Assembly: GCA_910591455.2 (NCBI GenBank)
Contig: OU342809.1
Coordinates: 24,991,056 to 25,055,055 of the forward strand
DNA length: 64,000 nucleotides
Source: Pholis gunnellus
Taxonomy: Eukaryota > Chordata > Actinopteri > Perciformes > Pholidae
Direction: 5' to 3'
Position 1 is the first letter of the stretch; each line of letters opens with the position of its first letter. Position numbers and translations under genes: made by a program. Shown in pieces: positions 36,401 through 48,800 of the stretch. The notes below the pieces were generated by a model. That model had not been told where the DNA came from, searched no databases, and was given only the letters and a program-made list of their open reading frames with translations.

Positions 36401-39400
36401 CGATAATGATAGCCTTAGTACTGCGTTTATCTCATTATTGGATTCGATTGGCTTCTGTCAGAGTGTACAGAAACCCACTCACTGTTTTAACCACATCCTG
36501 GACCTGGTTCTGGCTTATGGCATTAAAATAGAAGATTTAATAGTCTTTCCACAGAACCCTCTTTTATCGGACCATTATCTAATAACTTTAGAATTCCTAC
36601 TAACGGAGTGTACGCCATTAGGCAAAAGTTTCTACACTAGATTTCTATTTGATAGTGCTGTAATTTAAAGAAGTGATTACATCTGCATTTAACTCAATAC
36701 CATGTCTCAATATAACAGAGGACTCCTGTGCTAACTTTAGTCCGTCCCATGTTGATCACCTTGTCGATAGTGCTACAAGCTCACTGAGAAGGACACTAGA
36801 CTCTACTGCTCCTTTAAAGAAGAAGACAGTAAAACAAAGGAGGTTCGCTCCATGGTATAACCCTCAAACACGCAAATTAAAGCAAACATCGCGAAAACTT
36901 GAAAGAACATGGTGTTCCACCAATTTGGAAGAATCTCGTTTAGTCTGGTGAGACAGTCTTCAGACATATAAGAAGGCCCTCTGTAATGCCAGAGCAGCTT
37001 ATTACTCATCATTAATAGAGACAAATAAGAACAAGCCCAGGTTTCTCTTCAGCACTGTAGCCAGACTGACAGAGTATTCCTTCAGACCTCAGTAGTAATG
37101 ACTTCATGAACTTCTTTAATGATGAGATTATAACTATTAGAGAGAACATTAATAATCTCCTCCCCTCAACCAGTACCGATCTATCCTCAAATAGAGTAAC
37201 CTTAGAAACAGCTGTAACCCTGATATATGTTTAGATGGCTTTACTCCCATCGACCTTCACCAATTGACTTCAACAATGTCTACGTCTAAATGTACCGCAG
37301 TCCTTCTAAGTAGCTGTAATTAAACCTCTTCTAAAGAAGCCCACTCTCGATCCAGGGGTGTTGGCTAACTATAGACCGATCTCTAACCTTCCCTTCCTCT
37401 CTAAGATCCTTGAGAAAGCAGTCGCAAATCAGTGACTTTCTACATAACAATAGTTTATTTGAGGATTTTCAGTCAGGATTTAGAAAGCATCACAGCACAG
37501 AGACAGCTCTGGTAAAAATAACTAATGGCCTTCTAATTGCATCAGACAAAGGACTTGTCTCTGTTCTTGTCTTTTTAGACCTTAGTGCTGCATTCGACAC
37601 CATTGATCATCACATCCTGTTGCAGAGACTACAACATTTGATTGGCATTAAAGGAACCACAGTAAACTGGTTTAAATCCTATTTATCAGATCAATCTCAG
37701 TTTGTAAACGATGAAACCTCGATGAACACCAACGTTAGTCACAGAGTTCTACAAGGTTCTGTGCTTGGACCATCTTATTCACCTTATATATGCTTCCTTT
37801 AGGCAATATTATCAGAAAACTTTCATTGTTATGCAGATGATACTCAATTATATCCATCGATCAAACCAGACGAAACCAACCAGTTCACTAAACTTAAAGC
37901 ATGTCTTCAGGACATAAAAACCTGGATGACCTTCAACTTCCTGATCTCAGACAAAACTGAAGTTATTCTACTAGGCCCAGATCACCTCAGAAATCCGTCA
38001 TCTAATGGTGTAGTTTCTCAAGATGGCATTGGCCTGGCATCCAGCAGCACCGTAAAGAATCTCTGAGTTATCTTTGATCAGGATTTGTCCTTTAACTCCC
38101 AGATAAAACAAATTTCAAGGACTGCCTTTTTTCACCTACGTAATATTTCAAAAATCAGGCACATCCTGTCTCAAAGCGATGCAGAGAAGTTAGTTCATGC
38201 ATTCGTTACTTCTAAACTAGATTTCTGCAATTCCTTATTATCAGGCTGCTGTAGTAAGTCTCTTAAATCTCTCCAGTTGATCCAGAATGCTGCAGCTTGT
38301 GTACTAACAAAAACTAAGAAAAGAAATCACATCACTCCTGTATTAGCTTCTCTGCACTGGCTCCCTGTAAAATCTAGAATAGAATTTAAAATCCTTCTCC
38401 TCACCTACAAAGCCCTGATTGGTCAGACACCATCATGTCTTAAGGAGCTCAAAGTACCTCAGTAATCCTCTAGAGAGCTCCGCTCCCTAAATTCAGGGCA
38501 ACATTTAAGAGTAGGCTTAAGACTTTCCTCTTTGATAACTCTTATAGTTAGGGCTGGCTCAGGTTTATAGTTAGAGCTGGCTCAGGTTTATAGTTAGGGC
38601 TGGTTCAGGTTTATAGTGAGGGCTGGCTCAGGTTTATAGTTAGAGCTGGCTCAGGTTTATAGTTAGGGCTGGCTCAGGTTTGTAGTTAGGGCTCAGGTTT
38701 ATAGTTAGGGCTGGTTCAGGTTTATAGTGAGGGCTGGCTCAGGTTTATAGTTAGGGCTGGCTCAGGTTTATAGTTAGGGCTCAGGTTTATAGTTAAGGCT
38801 GGCTCAGGTTTGTAGTTAGAGCTGGCTCAGGTTTATAGTTAGGGCTGGCTCAGGTTTATAGTTAGAGCTGGCTCAGGTTTGTAGTTAGGGCTGGTTCAAG
38901 TTTATAGTTAGGGCTGGCTCAGGTTTGCCTTGGACCAGCCCCTAGATAAGCTGCTATAGGCCTAGACTGCCGGGGGACTTCCTAGGATGCACTGAGCTCC
39001 TCTCTCCTCTTCTCTCTCTCTTTCTGTATCAATTCAGAAATATTTGATATCAGATAATCATATCAGTTTCTTTGTCATACTGAAACCTAGCTGTGTCTTA
39101 TCATTTGAAAGTCTTTCACAACCAACCTGGAAAACATTACAGCTAATTCCGTTTGTTATAGTGTATCTCACCAAAGGTCCGTATTCTGAATTTCTATCTG
39201 AATTCCCTGACTCTTCATCAACTTTAGTCCTTAAAACAGGTAAGGTAATTGTTTTTCCTTAATTGAATATTCATGTGGACCTTAAATGGCACTAATAGGA
39301 CTAAATAAGTTGAATAATTACAAGTCGCATTAGTCAAGTCATATTATAACACCACCATAACACCATGCCACAGTATATTCGTTGTAGGATATCATTTTTT

Positions 39401-40221
39401 GTGATTATTTCGTGCTATTTTTGCTTTTCTCAGACAATCACAGGATTTTGAATGTGAATGAGTATACATGAATTGTTGCTGATCACACAATAACTCAGAC
39501 TCACAGCCAGCTGCCGTATCCATACTGGATGTTCCCTCTGAAGACTGCAGACACATTGCCTATTTCCAAGGCGATGCCTTCACCTGGATGCAGTTCAAAT
39601 GCACTCCGACCAATTGACAGGTTGTGAATCTCCAAACTGGGTGGATCAATAGATAATCATTACATGGTTTAAGGACATTTTGTTCCTGTCTATTTGTGTG
39701 TGATTGTGTGTGTCAACTTACTTGTCCAGACCATATATGACTCTGCCTATAAAGAGCAGCGATTTCTCTCCCTTCACACTTGGGTATCTGGCATGTTGGA
39801 ACGCTGCCTCAATCACTTTAGTTGTTTTCTCATTCACTGCCAGAAGCACACAACCACGATATGGTCAAAAACACTTAAGGACCGGTACATGGCAGACAGC
39901 TGGGTATTCATAGGCATGTCAAAATACAAAGAAGATGTCAAAATGCAATAAGGGAAACACGATTACCCACTGGAATGCAATGTAGGTAGGTTGTTTAACA
40001 AAAGGATGAAATGTTACATTGATTAAATAGAATAAAGTACATCTTTGGAGGTGAACACCAAAATCCCACTCACACACAACAGCTGCAGGGTAGGTAAGGC
40101 GACATACAGCTCCAGTGAATCTGTATGCTGAAGCGGGGTCCTGCAGGCAGGCGTGGGACGCCCCAAACACAGAAAGGAACAGCAGCAGGAGCAGCAGTGG
40201 TGGGAAAACATCACGAGGCAT
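27414..40221 (-). CDS. cetp: cholesteryl ester transfer protein, 17 coding exons
   Basis: Secreted plasma lipid-transfer protein of the BPI/LBP/PLTP family, which moves cholesteryl esters and triglycerides between lipoproteins. Coding exons in order: 40074-40221, 39722-39836, 39505-39636, 35655-35725, 34763-34850, 34604-34673, 34420-34480, 34208-34299, 33709-33808, 32715-32794, 32476-32526, 32226-32378, 30508-30575, 29773-29815, 28028-28100, 27604-27689, 27414-27491. All have GT/AG borders and phases agree: 1,509 nt, 502 residues (human 493). Signal peptide residues 1-24 (Leu-rich, ending ASHA before C25). Family landmarks: 'SDCYLHFHK', 'ICKEIN', 'GDISVDIGVT', 'DRMLYFW', 'LFDIFNPEVLPRDG', and the C-terminal amphipathic helix 'FPHHLLTQFL'. 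Cys169 and Cys210 keep the 41-residue spacing of the human disulfide pair. Eight N-glycosylation sequons. No breaks; it looks functional. Confidence 0.96.
28425..29395 (-). mobile_element. 5'- and 3'-truncated LINE (endonuclease-RT fragment) in a cetp intron
   Basis: Minus-strand frames at 29394-29113 and 29020-28406 encode parts of a jockey/L2-like non-LTR element. The first has an endonuclease piece with 'VIVLGDFN' and 'LDHCYTT'. The second has the RT start with 'KAAGPDYVS', 'IIPVPKKPRITGLNDYRPVA', then 'DPLLDPLQLAYR'. The frame is lost between them, and the YxDD part of RT is missing. It sits in the intron between cetp exons 14 and 15. Confidence 0.85.
30870..31130 (+). mobile_element. SINE-like element in a cetp intron
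   Basis: It contains the motif series 'gtccttgggcaagacactta', 'gtgtatgaatgggtatgaat', 'gatgggtagtgtat', typical of a widespread fish SINE. A related copy lies at 57770-58045. It is diverged and incomplete. Confidence 0.6.
31202..31800. mobile_element. possible hAT-derived fragment and A/T-rich repeat
   Basis: CAGTGGCGGTTGGTGGAA at 31202 resembles the terminal motif of fish hAT elements. The following 31310-31500 is a low-complexity 'aaaacgaaaa'-type repeat. I found no matching right end. Frames here are Lys/Phe-rich by composition only. Confidence 0.3.
34307..34330. repeat. (CA)12 microsatellite next to a cetp splice acceptor
   Basis: On the coding (minus) strand it reads (TG)12 followed by CTTACAG and then cetp exon 8. 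The repeat therefore occupies the polypyrimidine-tract region of that acceptor. Confidence 0.95.
36250..39036 (+). mobile_element. degraded L2/CR1-like LINE in cetp intron 3
   Basis: Pieces in order: endonuclease (about 36370-36950, with 'VIVLGDYNIHVD' and 'SDHYLITL'), RT (about 37330-37860, with 'NYRPISNLPFLSKILEK', 'FLDLSAAFDTIDH' and the catalytic Y-A-D-D at about 37829-37840), and the C-terminal region (about 38085-38465, with 'RIEFKILLLTYKAL'). A minisatellite and 3' UTR follow. Several stops and frameshifts interrupt it (for example TGA near 36950 and a lost frame near 37800), so it is inactive. It is oriented opposite to cetp. Confidence 0.9.
38545..38927 (+). repeat. 23-bp minisatellite, about 17 units, in the LINE tail
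   Basis: The unit is TAGTTAGGGCTGGCTCAGGT plus TTA. Two units are 19 bp long, lacking GGCT. Variants carry GAG, GTGA or GGTTCA substitutions. Related LINEs usually have one copy of this text before 'ccttggaccagccc', which follows here too. Confidence 0.93.
39037..39290 (+). mobile_element. second LINE fragment (endonuclease part)
   Basis: The text 'aggtccgtattctgaattt' repeats the beginning of the first LINE ('caggtccgtattctgaattc' at about 36300). The 72-codon frame at 39044-39262 corresponds to the endonuclease domain. It joins directly to the 3' UTR of the previous LINE. Confidence 0.65.
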
Positions 40222-42747
40222 TGTGCAACTGGATAGTTGACCTCTGTGAAAGTTTGTTGAGGTTTTTAACCCTGTGGGCATGTTACAGTTCACGTTATGT
40301 TTGTAAGTGTAAGTGTCTGAGTAGTATCTTATCTAATCTCACCTCAGTTCCGGAGTCCTGACAATTCTTCTTTTTGGTCCCTTTTAGACTCCAACTCCCA
40401 TACGCTGTGGCTGCTTTGCTCTCAAGCATTTGTGTCTATGATTTTAAAAATGTCAGCCAGCCTTATTTGACTTTCCTTGGTCTTTGCTGAGAGGACACTA
40501 CAGCCTACTAACCTTGTTCTGTCCTGTGTCAGGGAGGGCTCTATGTACTGCAACTATCCAGTGGAAACCTTGTCCTTCATCCAATCAGAGACGGCCAACG
40601 TGTGCGATTCACACTTAATGGCAAACACTGACTCAGATTTGTCTTTCAAAACAGGGTCCCCTTAAAGTAAACTGGTCAAAGTACAACCTCTTCTATGACA
40701 CGAGTGCTACAAAAAAACAGCACAAACGGGCAGTCCTGCAATCTACTTTTGGTACGATCAAATCACGACACAGAGTAACTCAGGTGCCGTGTAGTCACAG
40801 AGTATAGCGTACAGCATGTTCAAAAGACCACTGAAATGTATCTCATCTTACTTTGACAGTTGCAGGAAAAACATACTGGTCAATAGGAGAGTGTGGTTAC
40901 ATTTTTTATTTTGAAATCAGTAGAAACACTTTCCTTACAGACCATATATGCAACAAATCAACACAAAAACCTTTACAGTTGAGAACATTTATTGCATCAA
41001 TTATTGAAAGTCTCCCACAAGACACACGTCATGACATCCACTCATAAGCAGTTATCACAGAAAGACAAACCAAAAAGAACAGCCGAAACAATTCTAACTG
41101 TACATGGTGACCAATGTCCCAAACTATTGTCATTCCTCAAAGGTAACTTCACAGCAGGGACTAATGCAGTACAGAGAGTACGTTTCACCTTTTAAAGGTG
41201 AAATACACCCCCGTTACAGTGGTGGTGGTGTTGAGAGAAGAATGCAAAACCCATTTATTTGCTGTTGCATGGATCAACAAAACATGCACTGATTGCTATC
41301 AGTTGACTTAAACACAACACCAGATCAGGAGTCAAGACATAGAACAGCATAACATCATAATTGAAAAGTGGTTGTCATGAATGCATCTGATCTGTGAAGG
41401 TCTCTTAATCAATATGAAGTAAACAAAAGACAGGAAAGGAGGAATGATGTTTCACTATAATGAAGTTCAGACCTGAGAGAGCAAAATAAGAACAGAAGGC
41501 CATCCCATGGTGATTAGAGAACACGGCCCCAATTCTGTAAATATTCTAAAGATTGCATCTGACAGAATAAACAATTCACACTTTTGTTTCACTAAAGCAA
41601 TATTTATTATGATTGATATAGCATGAATTTGGCATTTTTAACTTGTTTTGTATAAATATGATTTTAGACTTAAAATTAGCCGCATCTCTGAAAACAAACG
41701 TAAAGAAATAAACAGCTGTGAGCCCACCAGGCATTCTATTTATATTATAAATCTTCCAATGAAGAACAAAATCTTAAACCCTCTAGATGTAAAGGAGCTT
41801 GTTGTCTAATTTGGTCACAATCACCATCATCCAAAGCACAACAATAGCAACAAACACTCTGTACAATGTCAACTTCATCTTCCTACAGTGACTGTAAAAA
41901 GACCAAAAGAGTTCATGCAACTTGTATTGGTATTTTGAATACTGTGAGTATTTTATTAAGACACAAACAAAGTTGAGAGCTTTTGTTCTGCACATCTTTC
42001 AATAACCTTCAAATTCCAAAGGGGGAATTTCAAAACACAAAACACAATCATAACCAATCCATGAGACCAGTCACATTGTAATGCTATACATTCTGCACAT
42101 ATCCTTTGGGGCTTTCTATGCTTCCATAGTCGGGAGTAAAGTATGTCAAACAAGTTAACACAACATCTGACCTACTTCTACAGCTGTAATCAAACCCAGG
42201 CTCCACACATGGAGAAGCTATCTATCTCTGGAAAAACTGAATTTAGATTTAGAGAGAAATAAGATACAATACTGAGGTTTTTTTCTGTGCCTGATTTTCA
42301 CTCCAACAGAACATCATATAATCCTTATAATTCGGAGACTATAGATCTGGACTGATTTTGGATCCAGAAGGATCAAAAAGCCCATGTATATACACCTCAC
42401 AGCAAGAGAAATGTGGGCAATACAGTCCATCCTTTGCTGCCACCTACTGTTTCATGGATAAAGAAACCATACAGATGGGTTGTTTTAAGGCATGGTCACA
42501 GCAAAAAACCTTGATGTGGGATAACAACCCACAATCAGTAGACATATGTTTGGTCAGATGGAGAGCTGGGATCCCACAGAACAATGCATTATTGTTAGGA
42601 ATGTTTTCTAGTCCTTTGTCTCAGTTTCTTGAAAATTCAAGGGGCTGTCATTGTGTTTCACTCAAAAGAAAGATGAAAGCTCCTTGAACTACTGTCAATA
42701 GGGAGGTCCCTGTCATTGTTGATATGCACATGTATAGTGCCCTTGAT
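40222..42747. other. cetp-herpud1 intergenic region
   Basis: It holds the inferred cetp promoter at its left end; a TTAAAAA on the minus strand at about 40263-40269 is the only weak TATA-like match. It also holds probable herpud1 3' UTR on the right. Several minus-strand AATAAA hexamers occur (for example near 41256 and 41606), so a long herpud1 3' UTR is possible. No coding frame is supported. Confidence 0.4.
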
Positions 42748-42753
42748 TTTATT
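42748..42753 (-). promoter_or_regulatory. herpud1: first polyadenylation signal after herpud1
   Basis: AATAAA on the minus strand, 92 bp past the stop codon. Alternatives lie further downstream. Confidence 0.4.
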
Positions 42754-42844
42754 TCTTCTAAAATTGGCATCTCCAGAGATTATTTTTCACCGCTGAAAAA
42801 TTAAAATAAAGAGTCTGCTGTCTCTATCCATCGTCTGCCAGTGG

Positions 42845-45800
42845 TCAGTTGGCAATACCCTGAGGAAGCTCAGGTATGAGGGAGGAAAGAAAGGTTTTGA
42901 GGAAAACCCAGAATGTCCACATGACTGACACCCTGTGAGGAGGCACTAAAACGGCTGTCATTGGTCCGTGTGGTCCGTCCACTGCAGCAGCAGGCTCGAC
43001 CCTTTGTCTGTCACCATTCTCTTCGACCTGAGAGACAGGAAACAGTCATCATATAAATACCTTGGTTTTGAAAGTGGTTTTCAGCTAAAGTATATTTTTC
43101 TAATCCACGGATCAACCTATTGAATTTGTGTTATTGGTGAAGTAATGTGATCAAATATAATACATATAGTGACACACACACACACACAAAGATAGACATA
43201 CAGACAATAACAAAAGCAGTTACGATGATGTGAGGATATGATAAGATGGCAGTAGGGTCTGTGTGTGCATGTTTGCATGTTTGGAGTTCATCTGAGGCCA
43301 AAGAGAAGTCAAGAGTGTCCAGGCTGTTAAACAGGATTGTGTCTCTGATGGGTCAGGGGTTGGGAGAATACAAATGACTGTAAAATATCTCAAAAGTCTT
43401 CTCTATTTCAGTCAGGAACACTCTCGTTATAGATTTTAACCATTTATTGCAACAAATGGAATACAGTTAAACTTGGCGATAATGGCTCCGCTCTTTGAAT
43501 GCTCCCCGGATTAGCCAGCAGCTACTGAGCTAAGACCGGGAGCACGAGCAATAACCCCCCTGGGTTTACAGGACAGAGGTACATTTTTTAAATACATTTC
43601 AAACATTTGCCAGAAGATGAACTAACAAAGAGGTGGAGGCTGGGGTGGAGGAGGCTAAGCTTCGCCAGCAGTGTGGTCTGTAGCAGCGTAGATGTAGAAT
43701 GAATCAGTGAGAAGGAAGCCATATTTAAATAAACCTCCGTGAAGTGAGAGTGGGCTGTGATTGGTGCGTGGCCGATCAGAAGCTATGATTCAATCGGCTG
43801 GCTGTCAGCTGGTTACAGCTGGGGCGTATAACTTCCGTGTCCTGCATGAATTTACGCTAGCTTCATTTCTTGTGGGTTTCGGGAGGTTTCACCTGTTGTT
43901 GGTTTTTATGGCTGGAATTAAGGCTCTTCCCTTGTTGTGTGGCGACACTAACACTTCAGTTAAATGAAATGTTTTCTTACTGGATTTGGATTCCTGTTCT
44001 CATTCTGCTGGTTGTGCTGAACCCCCGGAGGCTGCAGATGGTTGGGTCCTTGGACTTGTGCTCGCCCTCTGAAGGGAAACCAACCTACAGTGTGTCTGTG
44101 GAGGAGAAAACTGGATGAGGACATTTGTTTCTATCAATGCAAAAACGTGTCGTACAATGTCAACAGCAAGCTCAGGAACTATCTTTTGAGGCAAAACACA
44201 AGTTTTATAGTGCTGCAGAGATGATGTATTATTGTAAACTAACACGGAACTACACTTCACACTGGTTTCCTCGCCCAAGCGTTGAAGCATAGATGCAATC
44301 GGCAAAAGTAAAAAGGTAACGTTAGGCAATAAATAAAGTACACCAAGGTTCATGACTTCACGACACCAACAGCTGCTTACTTGCCTTGCCTTGCCGAGGA
44401 AAAAGGGGAAGAGAGTGCGGAAAAAGGACTCAACAGCTTGGACCTAAGGTTATTCTACTACCTAGCGTTCTCCTAGCTAGTGTCCGGTTGCTGGAAAATA
44501 AGATGGATGAAATAAGCCTCAGAGAGACTCGGAGATCAGAGACTGTTGTGCACACATCTTTACAGAAACCTGGCTATATCATAACATCCTGGATCAGGCT
44601 ATTGCACTTGACGGGCGGACTGTATACCGTGCCAACAGAACACAAGACTCCAGAAAGAAGAGGGGAGGCGGACTGTGTGTTTACATCAATGATGCCTGGT
44701 AAGTAAGGCGGAAAGCATCACAGTAGAGTGCTGTTAAATACTCAACACACAACAGTGCAGTGAAGCTTGTCAGCAACGTTTGGTAGTTGGACTTGTCAAA
44801 GTAGAAATCAATAGATTGAACTTACAGGTACATGAGGAGGAGGGTGCTCATCACCAGCAGAAAGCGACTCAGGCTGGAGTTGAAGTACACAATGATGAGC
44901 AGAACGCTGAATCTTGCAGCAGAGTACAACCAGTCTAGCCAATCACGCTCCATATCCTCCTCCTCGTCCATTACAGGCCCGCCCTGCGCGTTCATCCGCA
45001 TGTTCTGGTTAGCCTCCCCAGGGTTGATGAATGCGCCTTCCTGCACTGGGTTCTGATTTGCTGGCAGGTTGTTGATGGGGTTCTGATTGGCTAAGGGGTC
45101 TGGAACAGGTACTTGATGAGCGGGAACAGGAGGGTACTGGCCAACGGTGGTAGCTGGTGCAGAGGGGACAGTGCCAGCTGCCACCAACGCTGCATGGCTG
45201 TTGATGGAAAAACATCTAGAGTATTACAAACTAGTCATTCGTGGCTATGTCAGATCACAAAAACAAGAGGAGTATTATGACTTTATAGTGTGTGAATAAA
45301 AACTCACTACTGCATGTAGTACTGTCTAGCATAGATATGCTGAAGCCACAGTAGCTGTTGAGGGCTGTACAACGAGTAGGTGGGAAAGGCTGGTTGGGTC
45401 ATCTGTGGTGCCCCAGGCCTGCAGAGAACAAGGACAGATTTCATTGGATAAAGGTTACGGTGTTGAACAGATATCTACAGTCTAAGAACAAAAAAGATAT
45501 TTTTTTTTCTCCATTTTTTTATTGATATTCTATCTTCTCTAAATATATTACACGGGACTGCAAAGCTCTTTTTTATCATATCAAATTTGGGTTCCTGCTA
45601 GTTGAGACATAAATGCAAACAAGTGGGTAACAGTCGTGGTTTGACATGCCCTCTTTCACTTCCCATTAGCACATGCTAATGTAGTCACAAGTACACCAAG
45701 AGTTTCAAAATCAAACACACTCACTCTTGAGCAGCCCTAATAATTGATAGTCATACATGAATGTGTTTACTTCAGTTAACAGTAACTATCACCTGCGTTC

Positions 45801-48800
45801 TTGGTATAGGCCCTTTGAGAGTGCATCATTCTCGACTTGCTCCCTCAGCCTTTGAAATGTTTAATGTAGATCTCAACTTGAGTTTTCATACTGATGGAGT
45901 GTCACATAAAGGGACAATTCCCCACCATTATGTAAAGGTCCAATCAGTGCTGATGGTAAATGAATTCCCTAGTGCTATATGCTATATTCACTGTGGAAGC
46001 TGATCTCTCCTGCTGTGGAGCCGTACCTACATGGATGCATTGCGCACGAGCGGCGAGTTTGCTACGTCTGATAAATAAACTTAATATACTCAATAACAGT
46101 CAAAAAAGGAAATATTTTCACACCCAAATACAGAAATACAACCGTACACCTTCTAAAATTAAGCAATTCTCTTACACTGAACTAAGACGGGCTTAATTGC
46201 TTTACTCAACGTAAAACACACTTTATTCAAACTGGACAGAAACTAAATTAAACTCACCAAGCACATCTTGGTTTGTCTTTCAACTGTTTCAACAGTCAGC
46301 AACTCTGAAAACCTAAAACAATCCTAATACAAATATGCTGTCTTTACTTTACATTTCCCTCCCGCTTTATCTCTCTGCTGTGCTTCATGGGTGGCTCTCA
46401 CTCCTTCCTAAGTGGCAGACCAATGAATTAGCAAATTACCATTACATTACAAAAATCGCCCCAAAATCACCCTGCTGGTCTTGGTTGTGTTTTCCAGATT
46501 ATCTTCAGGATCAAGAAGGAGGATTCCAGCACAACTCCGTCCCACGCATAGTACCGCACACTCGGGCCACGTTGACATACATTACAGCAGAATGATTCTA
46601 TTTCTGTTGGCATTGGAGCACAATTTGAACCAAGGCACTGCCTGCCAGTGTTTTCTCTGAGCAGCGGAGGTTCTGGAGGGTCCCTCCCTCATGATCCTCT
46701 CTGCTGCAGCCGCCTCTCTCTGGCTGAATAGCCAAGAAAGCCAAAACACTGTAAAATGTACACTGTAAAAACCCTCGTCCCCAACATCCTCCACAGTACT
46801 ACTACTTTGCAATACAAGCAATGAGAAGGCAGTTCTGTTCTTTTTATTTTTCTATACACAATGGAACTTTCAACAGGTTTATGAAGTTTCTTCCTTGCCT
46901 CCAGGAACATCACAGGATGCAGGAAGTACAACAGATGTTGCAGCAGCATAACACAGCTTTCTTGGTCAATATTGCATGCACTCAGAAAGGTATTGCTTCA
47001 GTTGACTACATTTACCATCAACACTGATTGGACTTCTAAAAAAAAACATTTTCTTTCCTCTTTTCCGTTATTAAATTTGACACAATGAACATGAACATTA
47101 ACATCAGTGCACAGCTTCAAATCCTGAAAAATAAAGTTTCAAAAAACTCCACATGTGAGCAGGTTTTTGCCTTTCATTTGTACCGTATAAGTCTCTCCAA
47201 AGCTAAGCAGAATGCCAGTTCCACTTTTACTAACATTACAGTTAGAAGGTATTTTCATGTTCTTCCACAATAGCACAAATCTCCCTCTGTCTTGTTCCAA
47301 CTTCAATAAACAGTGACTGCTGCAGAGTTACAGCAAAGTGTTCAGGGTGTATTCCCAGCACACAAAGTTTGGTTCGCAAAAACATTTCCCTTCCAGTTGC
47401 AAGGATTGTACATTCAACCACACTCCAGAATTGTTGGAGCTTTGTACACATGGTGGGGATCTCTCTTCAGCCAAGACCAGGTCTAGCACAGATCCGCCAG
47501 AGCCCAATCATGGAAGGAGGCAACATTCCAGGTGGCTGCATCTTCATAACTTCTCCCAACCTCTCCAGCTAACGAGCATCACTACTGGACATGCCCCAGG
47601 CGTTTAGCCATGACTAGGGGAACTACATGACCACCCATCCCAGCCTCAACTTGTTTACCCTGCTACCATCTGGCAAGAGATACACAAGCTGCCCTACCAC
47701 CAGACTTCAGAACAGATTATTTCTATTATTCATCCTCCACCATCCACAGATGATGTAGTTTTTCTTTGTTTTTTGCGGCATAGCAAAATGGGACTGCTGT
47801 CAGCATTTCGTTGTGCAACCCTGTTGTACAATGACAATAACATAACTTTGTAACTTGTATCTTTTCAATCCAAAATAAAAAACCTGAAAATGAAGAAAGT
47901 AGATTGTCGGACCATGGTCGGAGCTGGCCGATGCTACATTATGATTGGCTAGTTTGCGTTAGAGGGCCTGGACTAAGGTAGGGGTGAATGTGACTGAAAA
48001 CAGAAAACAGCCTGGTTTTAATTTAATGACATTATTAAACGAGAATTCATTCATCTTCCAAAAACATGAAATCACCCAAGATGGAGATCTCACAATGGTA
48101 GTATGGGAAGTGCAAATTTTAAGCAATTTTGACCTGCGTGTTTACATCTTATTTCTTTCAGTAATATCCTGAACACATTTGTACTGTTACAATTGGATGT
48201 CTGTTTATGCCAATATAATTAAATACAGTTCAGCAAATACATGATTTATTCCATTAGGACTTACATTTCAAATGCAGTTCCTGGTGGAGACTCTGGGGTT
48301 TGTGTGTGAGATGAAGCAGCAGCAGCTGAAGATGAAGAGGTCTGCCTCCTCTGCCTCAGCTTCGGTGATGTGGGAGTCTGAACTGTGGAGGAGGGGCTGC
48401 TGGGATTGGGTAAAGCAAAGGCTGCCATGGGCCTCGGACTGGAGGGACGTGGCTGTTCTGTCTCTTTGGTCTGCAAAGACAAGTTTGAATTTGTTGAAAG
48501 AAGCGAAAGAAGTGAGCCAATTTGCACAATTCCAGGGCCTAAATGGAAGAGGGCAATAATTCATGTTATAAATTACACTTGTGTTTACCCTGAAATGACA
48601 CCAGTTTAAACTTTCCGTCATTGGCAACCTTTCCATGTCAGATCAGACTTTAAATATTAAATGGACACGCCCCTTCCTACCTGGCTGATCTCCTTGAACC
48701 TTATACTCCAATCAGGACTCTCAGAATACGGGGCTCTTGTCTGTTCCTAGAGTGAAAAAGAAGTCAGCAGACCAAAAGGCCTTTTCCTATCATATTATTA

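Noticed and set aside
44000..44353. 117-codon minus-strand frame
   Set aside because: It is the wrong frame over herpud1 exon 8 (43981-44095).
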